64,000 bases of DNA from Planctomycetota bacterium. Its GTDB lineage: Bacteria > Planctomycetota > UBA1135 > GCA-002686595. The stretch covers positions 62,001 through 126,000 of the forward strand of contig JAEUHY010000042.1 of NCBI GenBank assembly GCA_016795325.1, given 5' to 3'. Below are positions 1 through 9,675 of this stretch, one piece after another (position 1 is the stretch's first letter; the number at the start of each line of letters is the position of its first letter). The notes below the pieces were generated by a model. The model saw nothing but the letters and a program-made list of their open reading frames with translations, ran no database searches and was not told the origin of the DNA. A program made the translations under genes and the position numbers.

Positions 1-30
1 CTGGTCGAGCTCCTCTTGGGCAACGGACAT
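1..30 (-). CDS. possible N-terminus of a gene running off the left edge
   Basis: A minus-strand ATG at position 30 opens a frame of ten codons (MSVAQEELDQ) that runs off the window edge. Nothing can be said about function. An alternative ATG lies at 41 in another frame. It is listed only because the stretch up to the next gene at 207 has no other explanation. Confidence 0.2.
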   Translation of the reverse strand, partial: MSVAQEELDQ

Positions 31-206
31 GGGAGCAGCATGGCGTCGCTCAATAGTTAGGTCAATGCCTAAGTGTTGGAACGAAGCGCGACAGCGTTAG
101 GCAGCAGCTGTCGGCGACTTGCGGTGTTTCTCGCCCCGTTCGAGCACTCCCCAACGGACTCGCCTTCGGCGACCGGGCCAAAGTTGGCCCGCCATGGGAG
201 GGGAAG

Positions 207-2321
207 ATGAACCAGAGCGCAGTTGGAGTGTGGGCGTTGCTCGCGGCCATCGGTTCGGCGCAGAACGTCCCGACGTTTCCCGGGCGAGCCTTCGATGCGG
301 GATGGGACCCGCAGGAGCTCGAGCTCGTCGACTTCGATCGCGACGGCGCGCTCGACGCGCTCTACAGCGCCTCCGGCGGCCGCATGCTCTCGCGCGGCGA
401 TGGCCAAGGCGGCTTCTTCGCGCCGAACCTCGTCAGCACGGAGGGTGCGGCGTACTCCATGGTCGTCGACGACTTCAACGCAGATGGTTGGCCCGACGTC
501 GCCACCTCCCACGGCGCGGGCGGCGACCTGAAGTGGGCGCTTGGGAACGGAAGCGGCGGGCTGTCGAGCTATCAGTTCCAAGCAGGTTGGAGTGTCGGCC
601 AGTTGCTCGGCGCCGACATCGACGGCGACGGCGTGAAGGAGCTCCTGGTCTTGGAATGGCCGCTCGCGATCCGCGTGCTCCGCTGGCAGTCCAGCGGCTT
701 CGTGCAGGTCGGGAGCGAGAGCGTCGCCGGCTTGAACCTCGTCGGCTGGACGCCGGGCGACTTCGACGGCGACGGCCGCGGCGACCTCGCGTTGTGGATC
801 AACGCCGGTCCAGCACAACAGCGTCGCTTGACGTACCTCTTCGGCGACGGGACCGGCGCCTTTCCGCGGCGTGAGCTCGGAGTTCAGCATCCCTGGAGCG
901 GCTACCAGGTGTTCGCGCTCGACGTCGACGGCGACGGCACGGACGAAGTGGTGACGGCCGGCTCGGACGCGCTGCGCGAATATCGCCGCATCGCGCCCCA
1001 ACGTTATCGCGAGGAGCTTCGCAACGAACTGGCCTGCGAGATCCGCGGCGTGGGCGATCTCGACGGCGACGGCGACGGGGATCTGATCTACAGCGATCTT
1101 TTCGGACGGGTGTTCGTCGCCCGCGGCGGCGTTGGCGGACTTGCGCTCGAGCCCAAGCCGCTGTGGATCATCGACAGCCAGCCCGGTGGGCTGCGCTTTG
1201 GCGATCTGAACGGCGACGCTCGCGCGGACCTTGTCGCCGCGCACCAGGATCACGGCCTGACCGTGGTGCTCGCGAACTCCAGCGGAGCGCTACCCCATGT
1301 GTCAGGGGTCGGCCCGATGGAAATCGACGACGTTGTGATGGGCGACCTGAACGGAGATGGAGCGCTCGATCTGCTCGCCGGCGAAGGCGCGCAGCTCGTC
1401 ACACGCCTCAACGACGGGAGCGGTCAGTTCACACAACTCAGCTCGTTGAGCGTGCCCGCTCAGCCGGGACCGTGGCAGCTGTGCGATCTCGACGGCGACG
1501 GAGACCTCGACGTGTTCGCCGTGTTCTCCGCCATGCCGGGCCTCGTGCTCACGGCGTTGAACGACGGCGGCGGCAACATGGCCGCGCCGCAACTCCACGG
1601 CAAGGCGCACAGCTCCAAGGTGTTGCCGGGGGATTGCAACGCCGACGGCTGGCTCGATCTCATCGAGTTCGGGCTCAGCTTGCACGTGCGACTCGGCAAC
1701 GGGTCGGGTGGCTTCTTCACGCCCGTCGTGTCGCCTTCGGCGGGCCTGGGGAGCTTTCCGGTGTTCCACGTCGCCGACGTCGATAGCGACGGACATGACG
1801 ACGTCATCGTGGGCGCGAACAACGCGCCGCCGCGGCTCGAGATCTTCCGCGGCGGTCCGACCGCGCGGCTGCGACCGCGCATCACAACGCCGTTGAACGC
1901 CGTCGCCTATGGTTTCGTGGACGGCGACTTCAACGCCGACGGTCGAACGGATCTGGTGTGGTGGGGAGCGGACGGACTGAAGCTCGCGCACGGCGCCGGC
2001 ACGGCGTCGCTCGTGGTGACGGCGACACTCACGCCGCCCGGTGGCGCACCGTCCTTCACTCCGCGCGTCGCGCGCGTCGACTCCGACAACCGCGACGACC
2101 TGTGGTCCACCGTTTCGCTCTCGAACACTTGGGGCAACCCCGGAGTTGGTGTTGCGGTGCTCCTCAGCGACGCCACGGGCAGGCCCTCGTCGTACGCGCG
2201 TTTCTTCGCCGGAAACGCGGCGGAGATTCTCGCTGTGGCGAACTTCGCCGCGGACTCGCGCGCGGAGCTGGTCGTGAGGCACGGCGACAACGGGCGCGTG
2301 CAGCTGGTGCGACAGCAGTAG
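207..2321 (+). CDS. secreted FG-GAP/VCBS repeat protein
   Basis: 704 aa. A short signal peptide (residues 1-19, ending GSAQ) is followed by a chain of FG-GAP/VCBS repeats. The calcium-binding signature D-x-D-x-D-G recurs throughout (DFDRDGALD, DIDGDGVKE, DFDGDGRGD, DVDGDGTDE, DLDGDGDGD, DLNGDGALD, DCNADGWLD). Such repeats fold as integrin-like beta-propellers, and the protein is probably extracellular or periplasmic. It lacks the Cys-containing C-terminal domain found on six other exported proteins here. A strong purine-rich ribosome site (GGGAGGGG) directly precedes the ATG and supports this start. No enzyme motif is visible and the ligand is unknown. Confidence 0.85.
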   Translation: MNQSAVGVWALLAAIGSAQNVPTFPGRAFDAGWDPQELELVDFDRDGALDALYSASGGRMLSRGDGQGGFFAPNLVSTEGAAYSMVVDDFNADGWPDVATSHGAGGDLKWALGNGSGGLSSYQFQAGWSVGQLLGADIDGDGVKELLVLEWPLAIRVLRWQSSGFVQVGSESVAGLNLVGWTPGDFDGDGRGDLALWINAGPAQQRRLTYLFGDGTGAFPRRELGVQHPWSGYQVFALDVDGDGTDEVVTAGSDALREYRRIAPQRYREELRNELACEIRGVGDLDGDGDGDLIYSDLFGRVFVARGGVGGLALEPKPLWIIDSQPGGLRFGDLNGDARADLVAAHQDHGLTVVLANSSGALPHVSGVGPMEIDDVVMGDLNGDGALDLLAGEGAQLVTRLNDGSGQFTQLSSLSVPAQPGPWQLCDLDGDGDLDVFAVFSAMPGLVLTALNDGGGNMAAPQLHGKAHSSKVLPGDCNADGWLDLIEFGLSLHVRLGNGSGGFFTPVVSPSAGLGSFPVFHVADVDSDGHDDVIVGANNAPPRLEIFRGGPTARLRPRITTPLNAVAYGFVDGDFNADGRTDLVWWGADGLKLAHGAGTASLVVTATLTPPGGAPSFTPRVARVDSDNRDDLWSTVSLSNTWGNPGVGVAVLLSDATGRPSSYARFFAGNAAEILAVANFAADSRAELVVRHGDNGRVQLVRQQ

Positions 2322-2763
2322 GCGCGCTCGAGGCACGCTGAGGAAGCTCGCGCACTTGCTCGCGGCTAGCTCCGCCGCGGGCCGAGACGTTTCCGTTGGC
2401 GCGAAGCTCTGCGGACCTCGGAGCGGCGTCGCCGCGCTGACAGGGGTCTGCTCCTCCGCGTGGAGACGTCGGCTGCCGCGGCCCGCGAGGCGATCGCGGC
2501 CGCGTCGGTGAATCCCGAGCGAGGCGTGCGGCTCGCGACGACCGCAGGCGCTCGTAGACGCGGCCCACGAGCCCGCCGACCCTCAGGAACCACCGCGACG
2601 CCGCTGGCGAACAGGCTCGCGCGCGGATTCGCGAGTTCGTCGCCAACGCACGCGGCCCAACGCCGCTGGTGAGTTGTGGACGAGCTCGTCCGCGTTCGCG
2701 CGGTTCCGCGCGACGGCGGTCCAGGCGTCCGCGCCCCCCAGTCCCCGCATCACGACGCCACCC
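2322..2763. other. gene-free stretch
   Basis: About 440 GC-rich bases between two plus-strand genes. The open frames here are arginine/alanine-rich shadows with no recognisable protein, and I see no clear promoter, terminator or repeat. It probably holds the promoter for the gene at 2764. Confidence 0.4.
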
Positions 2764-4881
2764 ATGCAAGTCACACCGTTCCGAACGGCGAGCGCGATCG
2801 CTCTCGCCGCCCTTTCGCTCTGCCCCACCGCCCTGGCCCAGAGCAAGCTCGTCAGCGACGGCGAAGTGCTCGCCGCCTCGGGCAACCCGGTCCCGGGCAT
2901 CCCCCACGCGCTGTACCCCAACTCGACGACCAACTGGGTGAACCCGGTGGTCGACGAGAACGGCGACGTGCTCTTCGCCGTCAGCACGATGGTCGACGAC
3001 GGTTCGGGCCTGAGCGGCCTGGCTCTCCCCAACAACCGCGCCTACATCCGCGGCTCGAGCGCGGCGAACGTGGCGCTGTACCTGCGCGCCAGCGATGCGG
3101 CCCCGAACCTGCCCGGCGTGACCCTCAACACCGCCACGGGGCCCGGCATCAGCACAGCCTTCCGCGTCGCCAAGAACGGCAAGGTGCTGTTCGGCAGCTT
3201 CCTGAGCAGCAGCAGCGCCGACGACACCGTGCTGTACGCCGGCGACACCGGCGCGTGGCAGATCGTCGGCCGCGAAGGTGATGTCGCAGCCGGCGCCCCC
3301 GGTGTGGCGGGCTGCACGTACGCGAGCGGGTCGGCGTTCAACTCGCCGACTCAGACCGCCACGGGCCTCAACGCGAACGGCGACGTGCTGTTCAAAGCGC
3401 GCCTGCAAGGCGGCGACGTCGCGGGCACGAGCAACGACGACGTGTGGTACGTGGGACAGCCCGGCGCGCTGCAGGTGATGCTGCGCGAGGGCGGCACGGT
3501 CGGCACGGACACGGTCGCGTCGCTCGGGTTCTCGATCTCGCGCCTCAACGCCGCGGGGCAGGTGCTGCACGACCAGCGCTTCTCGACGGCGCCGGCGAAC
3601 ACCGACCAGACGGTGCTGCTCTACACGCCGGGCCTGGGCAACTCGGTTCTCCTGCGCGAAGGCGACGCGGCGCCCGGCACCGTGGGCGCGACGTTCAACA
3701 ACAGCGCGAACACCTGGTCGACGACCAACTCGCAGCAGACCGGCTCGAGCAACTTCAACTCGTCGGCGCAGTACATCGTCGCGCTGCAACTGCTCGGCGG
3801 TGACGTGGTCGCCGGCGTGAACGACATGGCGCTCTACATCTGCTCGCCGACGGGGCACAGCATGGTGATCCGCCGCGGCGACGCAGCCCCGGGCCTGCCG
3901 GGACTGACGATGGACACCACGCACACGACCGGCACGCCGGTGAGCATGGCGGCCAGTCCGTGCATCGCCGACAACGGCCGCATCGCGTTCCGCGGCCGCG
4001 TCGCGGACACGGTCGGCGGCACGGTCACGGCAGCGAACGACACGGCGCTGTGGGCCGGCGCTCCGGGCGCGCTGCAACTGATCTACCGCGAAGGCGACGT
4101 CGCGCCTGGCACGGGCGGCCAACTGTTCGGCGACGCGGCCGCGACCATCGGACCGCTGATGAACGCCGCGGGCGTTGTCCTGCTCCAAAACCGCCTCGGC
4201 GGCGTGAACGACGCGCTCTACAGCTACGACTCGAACACGGGCGGGCCGCTCGAGCTCGTGGCGCTCGCCGGCGACGTGATCGAGGTTGCGCCGGGCGTAT
4301 TCAAGACCGTGAGCGGCTTCGGCAACGTCTCGGCCGACAACTCGAACGCCTCGCCGATGATGTTCGGCGCCGACGGCGTCCTCGCGCTGCGCGTGACGTT
4401 CACGGACAACACGAACGCGGTCGTGAAGATCGGCGGAGCGCCGGTCCCGTTCTCGTACTGCACGGCAGGCACTTCGACCAACGGCTGCGTGCCGTCGATC
4501 GGCGCCAGCGGCACGGCGAGCGTCGCGGCCTCGTCCGGCTTCACGCTCAACGTCGCCAATGTCGAAGGCGACAAACAAGGCCTGCTGTTCTACGGCTTGA
4601 GCGGTCCGGTGGCGTTCCCCTGGGGCTCGGGTGGTACGAGCTTCAACTGCGTCAAGTCGCCCACGCAGCGCATGCCGCCGCAAAACAGCGGCGGCGCGGC
4701 CGGCACATGCGCGGGCGCGCTGAGCACCGACTGGTTGGCGTACCTGGCGGGCAACCCGCTCGCCGTCGGGAACCCGATCGCCGCGGGGACGACGGTCAAC
4801 GCGCAGGGCTGGTACCGCGATCCGCCGGCCGTGAAGTCCACCAACCTCAGCAACGCGCTCGAGTTCGTGACCGTTCCGTAG
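2764..4881 (+). CDS. secreted NxxGxxxF tandem-repeat protein with Cys-containing C-terminal domain
   Basis: 705 aa. The frame opens upstream at 2674, but the ATG at 2764 begins a clean signal peptide (MQVTPFRTASAIALAALSL..ALAQ). The body is built from repeats of about 60-70 residues carrying an N-x-x-G-x-V-x-F motif (NGDVLF, NGKVLF, NGDVLF, NGRIAF), each followed by a segment such as VIRRGDAAPG. This matches the NxxGxxAF tandem-repeat family of surface proteins. The last 140 residues, from YCTAGTSTNGC onward, form a domain with spaced cysteines shared with the protein at 50152 and related to four others in this window. Role unknown; probably a surface or secreted beta-structure. Confidence 0.8.
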   Translation: MQVTPFRTASAIALAALSLCPTALAQSKLVSDGEVLAASGNPVPGIPHALYPNSTTNWVNPVVDENGDVLFAVSTMVDDGSGLSGLALPNNRAYIRGSSAANVALYLRASDAAPNLPGVTLNTATGPGISTAFRVAKNGKVLFGSFLSSSSADDTVLYAGDTGAWQIVGREGDVAAGAPGVAGCTYASGSAFNSPTQTATGLNANGDVLFKARLQGGDVAGTSNDDVWYVGQPGALQVMLREGGTVGTDTVASLGFSISRLNAAGQVLHDQRFSTAPANTDQTVLLYTPGLGNSVLLREGDAAPGTVGATFNNSANTWSTTNSQQTGSSNFNSSAQYIVALQLLGGDVVAGVNDMALYICSPTGHSMVIRRGDAAPGLPGLTMDTTHTTGTPVSMAASPCIADNGRIAFRGRVADTVGGTVTAANDTALWAGAPGALQLIYREGDVAPGTGGQLFGDAAATIGPLMNAAGVVLLQNRLGGVNDALYSYDSNTGGPLELVALAGDVIEVAPGVFKTVSGFGNVSADNSNASPMMFGADGVLALRVTFTDNTNAVVKIGGAPVPFSYCTAGTSTNGCVPSIGASGTASVAASSGFTLNVANVEGDKQGLLFYGLSGPVAFPWGSGGTSFNCVKSPTQRMPPQNSGGAAGTCAGALSTDWLAYLAGNPLAVGNPIAAGTTVNAQGWYRDPPAVKSTNLSNALEFVTVP

Positions 4882-4928
4882 CGCGACATCAACAGACGGG
4901 GTTCAGCTCCTGACACGGACCTCTTCTG

Positions 4929-5087
4929 GTGGGCTGAGCCAAAATTTCGCCGCATATCTCAGGCGCCTCGCCGCCCCCCGCAGCGTTGCTCCGGTTCGGC
5001 GACCTATTCAGGTCGCCTGGAATCCTCGCGCCTTGCGGGGAGCGCCGAACCACCTGACATCTGCGACGGACTTTTGGCTCAACCCAC
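4929..5087. repeat. R1 dispersed palindromic element, copy A (159 bp)
   Basis: The ends are inverted repeats: TGGGCTGAGCCAAAA on the left and TTTTGGCTCAACCCA on the right (14 of 15 paired). The centre holds the perfect hairpin GGCGACCT-ATTC-AGGTCGCC. A second copy of the same length lies inverted at 47603-47761, nearly identical inside. No coding capacity. It resembles a MITE or large REP-type element sitting between convergent genes. Confidence 0.8.
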
Positions 5088-5089
5088 TA

Positions 5090-5123
5090 GCCACGCCGAG
5101 CGTGCTCCCACGCTCGGCGTGGC
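5090..5123. terminator. hairpin between convergent genes, likely bidirectional terminator
   Basis: Perfect 15-bp stem (GCCACGCCGAGCGTG and its complement) with loop CTCC, directly after R1 copy A and 55 bases before the end of the convergent gene at 5178. There is only a short T-run, so this is a candidate and not a certain intrinsic terminator. Confidence 0.5.
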
Positions 5124-5177
5124 GCGTTTCCGACGCCGCTCACCGCTCGAAGCCGTGCTGCGCGTTGCGTCCCGCGC

Positions 5178-5825
5178 TCACTTGCCCTGCAACCAGGCCG
5201 GCAACGGCGGTTGCTCGATCGTCTGCAGCACCGCTTCGTAGAAGTTCGACGCGCCACGCAGGTCGCGCTCGCGGCCGACGAACCACGGCGGCGTGTTGCC
5301 GCGCGTCGCGGGAAACCCGAAGAACGGCCGCATGGTGAACGCCACCTGCCCGCCAACGAACAGCGACAGCGCGAGCCATACGACGACGAGTGCGCGTGCG
5401 CGCAACGGACTGGAGAACTGGCCCGCGAGCAACTCGTGCGACTGCTTGACGAGCGCGAGCGTGCCGGCGCTCGCGACGCACACGAGGTTGAGCGCGAGGA
5501 ACACGTCGTAGTCGCCGAGTTGGCCGTCGTCGAGCGCGCGGGCGACGCGGGCGACGAAGAACACAGCCGGCGACAAGCTGCCGAGGAGCAGCCCCAGGTC
5601 CACGAACAGCCGCCAGGCATGGCGCTGCACCTGCAGGAACGAGAGCTGCGTGCGGAACGCGCGCGCCGCGACGAAGTAGCTGAGCGAGCAGATCGCCGCC
5701 GTCGCGATGACGAGCAGCGGCAGCTTGACCAGGTTGCGCGTCGCGTACAGCTCGCTGTGCGCGGAGCCGAGCGCGAAACCGTAGACCGCCGTGCCGGCGA
5801 CCAGGCCGAGCAGCGGGCGCCACAT
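5178..5825 (-). CDS. multi-spanning membrane protein, second of a pair
   Basis: 215 aa, starting at an ATG two bases after the stop of the upstream gene, so the two are surely co-transcribed. Hydrophobicity suggests about five or six membrane helices (residues 1-20, 35-55, 75-97, 108-128 and 150-172 are apolar). A hydrophilic C-terminal tail of about 40 residues ends PPLPAWLQGK. No catalytic motif is visible and I do not recognise the family. The neighbour at 5828 is also a small polytopic membrane protein, so the two may form one complex. A longer open frame extends upstream but would overlap the neighbour. Confidence 0.7.
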   Translation of the reverse strand: MWRPLLGLVAGTAVYGFALGSAHSELYATRNLVKLPLLVIATAAICSLSYFVAARAFRTQLSFLQVQRHAWRLFVDLGLLLGSLSPAVFFVARVARALDDGQLGDYDVFLALNLVCVASAGTLALVKQSHELLAGQFSSPLRARALVVVWLALSLFVGGQVAFTMRPFFGFPATRGNTPPWFVGRERDLRGASNFYEAVLQTIEQPPLPAWLQGK

Positions 5826-5827
5826 GC

Positions 5828-6508
5828 CTACAGCTCGAGCACGGTGAACATGCGCACGAACACGTACACGAACACCACGTGCCACACGACGAGGACCAGC
5901 CCGAGGATCAGCGAGCTGGACTGCCTGCGCGCCTGGAAGAAGCAGCGCCACAGTTGCAGCACGCCCGCGGCGAGCGACACGCCGAGCATCGCCGTGGAGA
6001 TCGAACTCCAGCCGACGCCGTCGGAGTCCTTGTCCATCGTCAGATGGAGGAACTCGAGGATCGGCGCGAAGCCGAGCGTGAAGATCGCCGACGACGCGGG
6101 GATGAGCAGCGCGAGAACGCCGACCTGTCCCAGGCTCGTGCGTGCGCCGGAGTAGCTCGTGAACACGTACAGCGACGGCAGGCAGATCAGCGTGGAGCCC
6201 AGGTACAGCGCGGTGAGGCGCCACCAGGAATCCAGGCCGAGCACCAGGCTGTACGGCACGGTGAACGCGAAGCCGGCGGCGAGGAAGAGCATGGCGATGC
6301 GCCCCAGCGCGCTGCGCGCGTCGACGTTCGCGGCGATGCGCTCCGGGGTCGCGAGCACGAGGTCGACGGTCCGCAGTGGCGAGTAGAGCGCGGCGCCGAT
6401 TTCGGCGTCGGAGTGCGGCTCGGCGGGCGGCGCGGCGGCGCGGCGCGCGGGGGAAACAACCGGAGTTTCAGGCTGCGGATCAGCCAGCGGCGATGAGGGG
6501 TTGTCCAT
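5828..6508 (-). CDS. YIP1-like multi-spanning membrane protein, first of a pair
   Basis: 226 aa. The N-terminal 35 residues are Pro/Ala-rich and polar. Next come an amphipathic stretch (RTVDLVLATPERIAANVD) and five likely membrane helices to the C-terminus. The arrangement, a short soluble segment ahead of five helices, resembles YIP1/YckC-type proteins, but the match is by layout only. It leads a two-gene transcript with the membrane protein at 5178. The start was chosen at the ATG giving MDNPSSPLAD; the frame stays open far upstream but with low-quality sequence. Confidence 0.7.
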   Translation of the reverse strand: MDNPSSPLADPQPETPVVSPARRAAAPPAEPHSDAEIGAALYSPLRTVDLVLATPERIAANVDARSALGRIAMLFLAAGFAFTVPYSLVLGLDSWWRLTALYLGSTLICLPSLYVFTSYSGARTSLGQVGVLALLIPASSAIFTLGFAPILEFLHLTMDKDSDGVGWSSISTAMLGVSLAAGVLQLWRCFFQARRQSSSLILGLVLVVWHVVFVYVFVRMFTVLEL

Positions 6509-6964
6509 GGTGTTCGTGGGTGCGAGCCGCGCGGTTTGCGCTCGCTCGGCGCTCCGAGCGAGTGCGGAAGGACACCCGCGGCTGCGGCTGGGCTTCAGCG
6601 TGGCCGGGTCCCGCTCTGCCGTGCGCACGCGCCTGCCCCGAAGTCGTCGGCGGCTGACGCGTGTCGCCGGTGGACAGCCGTGTGGAGGGAACGGCGGCCA
6701 CGCGTCCGGCGCGCAGCTCGCGCGCTCGGGCCGCGATCCGTGGGCGGACCGCCCCGACCGCCGGAGACCGATCCGGCGCATGCGCGCGCGGCCGACGTGG
6801 AGTTGGCCTGACCGCGGCCGAGCTGCGCGCGCGCCGCACCGGGCACGGCCCGCGCTCACCAAAGCGCTCGAAAAAAGTCGCAGTAGGCTGAACCCGCGAG
6901 CGGCGGCGGTGGCACTGGGCCCGAGGTGACCCGAGCGCTCGTGTGGCGCGGTCGCCAACGCCCC
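6509..6964. other. intergenic region between divergent genes
   Basis: About 455 very GC-rich bases. No convincing gene is present. The only promoter-like sequence I see is TAGGCT near 6886 on the plus strand, which would give the sigma fusion at 6965 a leader of roughly 70 bases. Confidence 0.35.
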
Positions 6965-9658
6965 ATGAATCTCCCCCAGCAAACCCTGTCGAACACGCCG
7001 ACCCTCGAATCGCTCCTGGCCCATGCCGATTGGGTCCGCTCGCTGGCGCGCCAACTCGTGCGCGACCCCGGCGCCGCCGACGACGTCGAGCAGGAGGTCT
7101 GGCTCGAAGCGATGCAGCGGCCACCGGCGCACGGCGCCAATCCGCGCGGCTGGCTCGCGGCGGTCGCGCGCAACGCGGCCCGCCAGCTCAAGCGCGGCGA
7201 CGTGCGGCGCGCGAGCCGCGAACGCGGCGCGGCGCGGGCCGAAGCGCTGCCCAGCACTACGCAACTGGTCGAAGAAGCCTCGCTCTCGCGCGAGCTCGCG
7301 GACCTCGTGTTGCAGCTCGACGAGCCGTACCGCACGACGCTGCTCTTGCGCTACTTCCGCGGGCTGTCGATCGACGAGATGGCCAAGGCGCAGTCCCTGC
7401 CGCGCGAAACGGTGCGCACGCGCCAACGTCGCGGCCTGGAGTTGCTGCGCGAGCGGCTCGACAAGACGCGCGGCGGCCGGGCGAACTGGATCGCGGCGTT
7501 TGCGCCGCTCGTGCATCCCAACTCGGCGCCGCTCGCCGCGACGAGTGGCGTCGCTTTTGGTCTGTGGATCCTTGCCGCGCTCGTCGCGTTGCTCGTCGGC
7601 GGGCTGTGGTTCGCGCAAACGCGCAAGTCGGATGAGCTCGCACAGGCCGTCGCTCCGACGCCGGTGAGTACGGCAGAAGTGCGTGCGGCAGACGTCGCTG
7701 CGCCTGCGAACAGCGCCTCGAATCGCGCGGAGATCACGAGCAGCTCCGCGCCTATCGCGCTGCGCGACGAAAGTCCGTCGACGCCGTCGACCGCACGCAC
7801 CACCGTCGTTGGCCGGCTCATCGATCCCAAGGGCAATCCGCTGGCGGACATGGTTGTGCTCGCACGCCCCAAGTACGGCGCACGCATCGAAAACGGCGAG
7901 ATCGTGATTCCCAGGGCGCCGCACGTCGCGGACGGTACGCCGCTCCACGAACTGCGCGGGCCCGCGACAGGCGTCATCTACTCCGGCGAAGCGCGCATGC
8001 CGATCACGCCCGAGGACCAGGCGCTGTATGCGCACGTTCCACTCGCGCTCGAGACCGAGCTCGAGCGCCACAAGCACGCTCCGGGGCTGCGCGAAGCGTT
8101 GCTCGGACTGCCTGCGCCGCGCAACGAAGCGCGCACCGGAGCGAACGGTGAGTTCGAACTCGGAATCTGGCCGCACCCGACCGACATCGACATCGCCGAC
8201 GAGCGCTGGGTGATCGTCAAGGAGTTCGGCTCCCGCGAAGCCGGAGCTTGGACGCTTGTCGCGGCGCCGAGCGTGCGTGTCGCGGGCGTCGTGGTTGACG
8301 AGGAAGGCGCGCCGATCGCAACTGCGCAGGTGCAGCACTCGAGCTCCGACGATGCGCTGCGCGAGCTCGAACTCGCGCGTTCGTCGGACGAGGCTTCGCT
8401 CTCGATCCGCGTCGTGAACGTCGACGAGCAAGGCCGCTTCGTATTCGAACGCCTGCCGCGACTTGCGAAGGACACGCTCATCGCGTCGGCGGGTGGCTAC
8501 GAAAGCGCGAGCCTCGAGTCGCCGCAAGTCGACACGCTCGACCTGCGCGTGGTGCTGAAGCGGCTGCCGCCCGAGAGCGACAAACCCGCGCTGCGCGGAA
8601 TCGTGCTGCACGCCGACGGCAGCCCGGCTGCGGGCGCAGGCGTGTACTTGGGGCAGGACCAAGCTCAGTCGGGCGACGACGGTCGTTTCGAGCTGCTCCT
8701 CTCGTGCTGCCACGACGGCAAGCCGCTCGTGGCTGTGCAGCGTGGCGTGCAGCCCGCGGTGATCGCGGACTTCGGCAAGTCGAAGACGCCCGCGCAAGAG
8801 AACATCGTGCTCCGCCTCGGAGCGCCGACGCTCGCGATTCGCGGACGTTTGGTGGACTCCAAGGGCAAGCCGATCGCGCGGGCGCACGTCCAACTCTTCG
8901 ACGGAACTGCCTTCAGCAACATGGAGTGCTATGCCGAGGACGCCAACGAGGGCCGCAGCCGCGTTGGCGTACTGACCAGCTCCGCCGGCGAGTTCGAGTT
9001 GGGCGGACTGTCCGAGCGTGCCTACCGAATCTTGGCGTGGTGGGACGACAGCAACGTCGTGATCTCGGATCCGATCCCCGCGGGTTCGACGGATGTGGTG
9101 CTCAGCTTCGACGCATCACGCAACCACGCGGAGCTGCGCGGACGCGTCGTGTCCCGCACCGGTGAACCTCTGGCGCAGGTGCGCGTGAACGCGAAGGTCG
9201 ACTCGTTCCGCTCGAAGGGCTGGACCAGCCAGCACGTGTTCGGCGCAGTCACGACCGATGCGGACGGCGAGTTCACGCTGCTCAACGTGCCGCGCGAGTT
9301 CGCGAAGCTCGGCGTGTCGGGGCTGGGCGTCGACACGCAGAGCTTCGAGCTGCCCGCGGACCCGGCGGCCGAGCTCACGCTGGTCGCTTCCCTCCGCGTG
9401 CGCGTCGAGCTCGAGGTCGCCGATGAACGCGTGGACCGCGTGCACTTCCTCGACGCACAGGGTGCAACCGTCACGGTGAACGTGCGCCGTCCTGGCGTGA
9501 TCTCGGCCAACGACAACGTCGCGCGCGAGAAGGGCAGCTTCCCGGAGTTCGATTTGCCCGACAGCGCGGTGACGGCGGTGCTCTCCTCCGAGGGCCGCGA
9601 ACTCACGCGTGCAGAGATTCGTCTCGAGCGCACGCCGAAACTGCGGCTGCGGCTCTGA
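6965..9658 (+). CDS. ECF sigma factor fused through a membrane helix to carboxypeptidase-regulatory-like modules (copy 1)
   Basis: 897 aa. Residues 15-85 look like sigma region 2 (LARQLVRDPGAADDVEQEVWLEAM, then RGWLAAVARNAARQ). Residues 107-165 look like sigma region 4, with the LDEPYRTTLLLRYFRGLS motif and a helix-turn-helix (IDEMAKAQSLPRETVRTR). A single apolar helix follows at 195-216. The remaining 680 residues are repeated beta modules of the carboxypeptidase-D regulatory type (VVGRLIDPKGNPLADMVV, VAGVVVDEEGAPIATAQV, IRGRLVDSKGKPIARAHV, LRGRVVSRTGEPLAQVRV). Topology is N-in: sigma in the cytoplasm, sensor outside. No separate anti-sigma gene is adjacent. A GTG start at 6926 is possible. 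The paralogue is at 10891, with a CPBP protease gene between them. Confidence 0.85.
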   Translation: MNLPQQTLSNTPTLESLLAHADWVRSLARQLVRDPGAADDVEQEVWLEAMQRPPAHGANPRGWLAAVARNAARQLKRGDVRRASRERGAARAEALPSTTQLVEEASLSRELADLVLQLDEPYRTTLLLRYFRGLSIDEMAKAQSLPRETVRTRQRRGLELLRERLDKTRGGRANWIAAFAPLVHPNSAPLAATSGVAFGLWILAALVALLVGGLWFAQTRKSDELAQAVAPTPVSTAEVRAADVAAPANSASNRAEITSSSAPIALRDESPSTPSTARTTVVGRLIDPKGNPLADMVVLARPKYGARIENGEIVIPRAPHVADGTPLHELRGPATGVIYSGEARMPITPEDQALYAHVPLALETELERHKHAPGLREALLGLPAPRNEARTGANGEFELGIWPHPTDIDIADERWVIVKEFGSREAGAWTLVAAPSVRVAGVVVDEEGAPIATAQVQHSSSDDALRELELARSSDEASLSIRVVNVDEQGRFVFERLPRLAKDTLIASAGGYESASLESPQVDTLDLRVVLKRLPPESDKPALRGIVLHADGSPAAGAGVYLGQDQAQSGDDGRFELLLSCCHDGKPLVAVQRGVQPAVIADFGKSKTPAQENIVLRLGAPTLAIRGRLVDSKGKPIARAHVQLFDGTAFSNMECYAEDANEGRSRVGVLTSSAGEFELGGLSERAYRILAWWDDSNVVISDPIPAGSTDVVLSFDASRNHAELRGRVVSRTGEPLAQVRVNAKVDSFRSKGWTSQHVFGAVTTDADGEFTLLNVPREFAKLGVSGLGVDTQSFELPADPAAELTLVASLRVRVELEVADERVDRVHFLDAQGATVTVNVRRPGVISANDNVAREKGSFPEFDLPDSAVTAVLSSEGRELTRAEIRLERTPKLRLRL

Positions 9659-9675
9659 GCCGCGCCCGCGCGCGC

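Noticed and set aside
2164..4683. Long minus-strand open frame (839 codons) across two genes
   Set aside because: It is antisense to two clear exported proteins, is arginine/alanine-rich without motifs, and is the usual high-GC shadow. The plus-strand frames have signal peptides and repeats.
5828..8893. Very long minus-strand frame (1021 codons)
   Set aside because: Only its last 226 codons make a sensible membrane protein; the rest mirrors the sigma fusion gene on the other strand.
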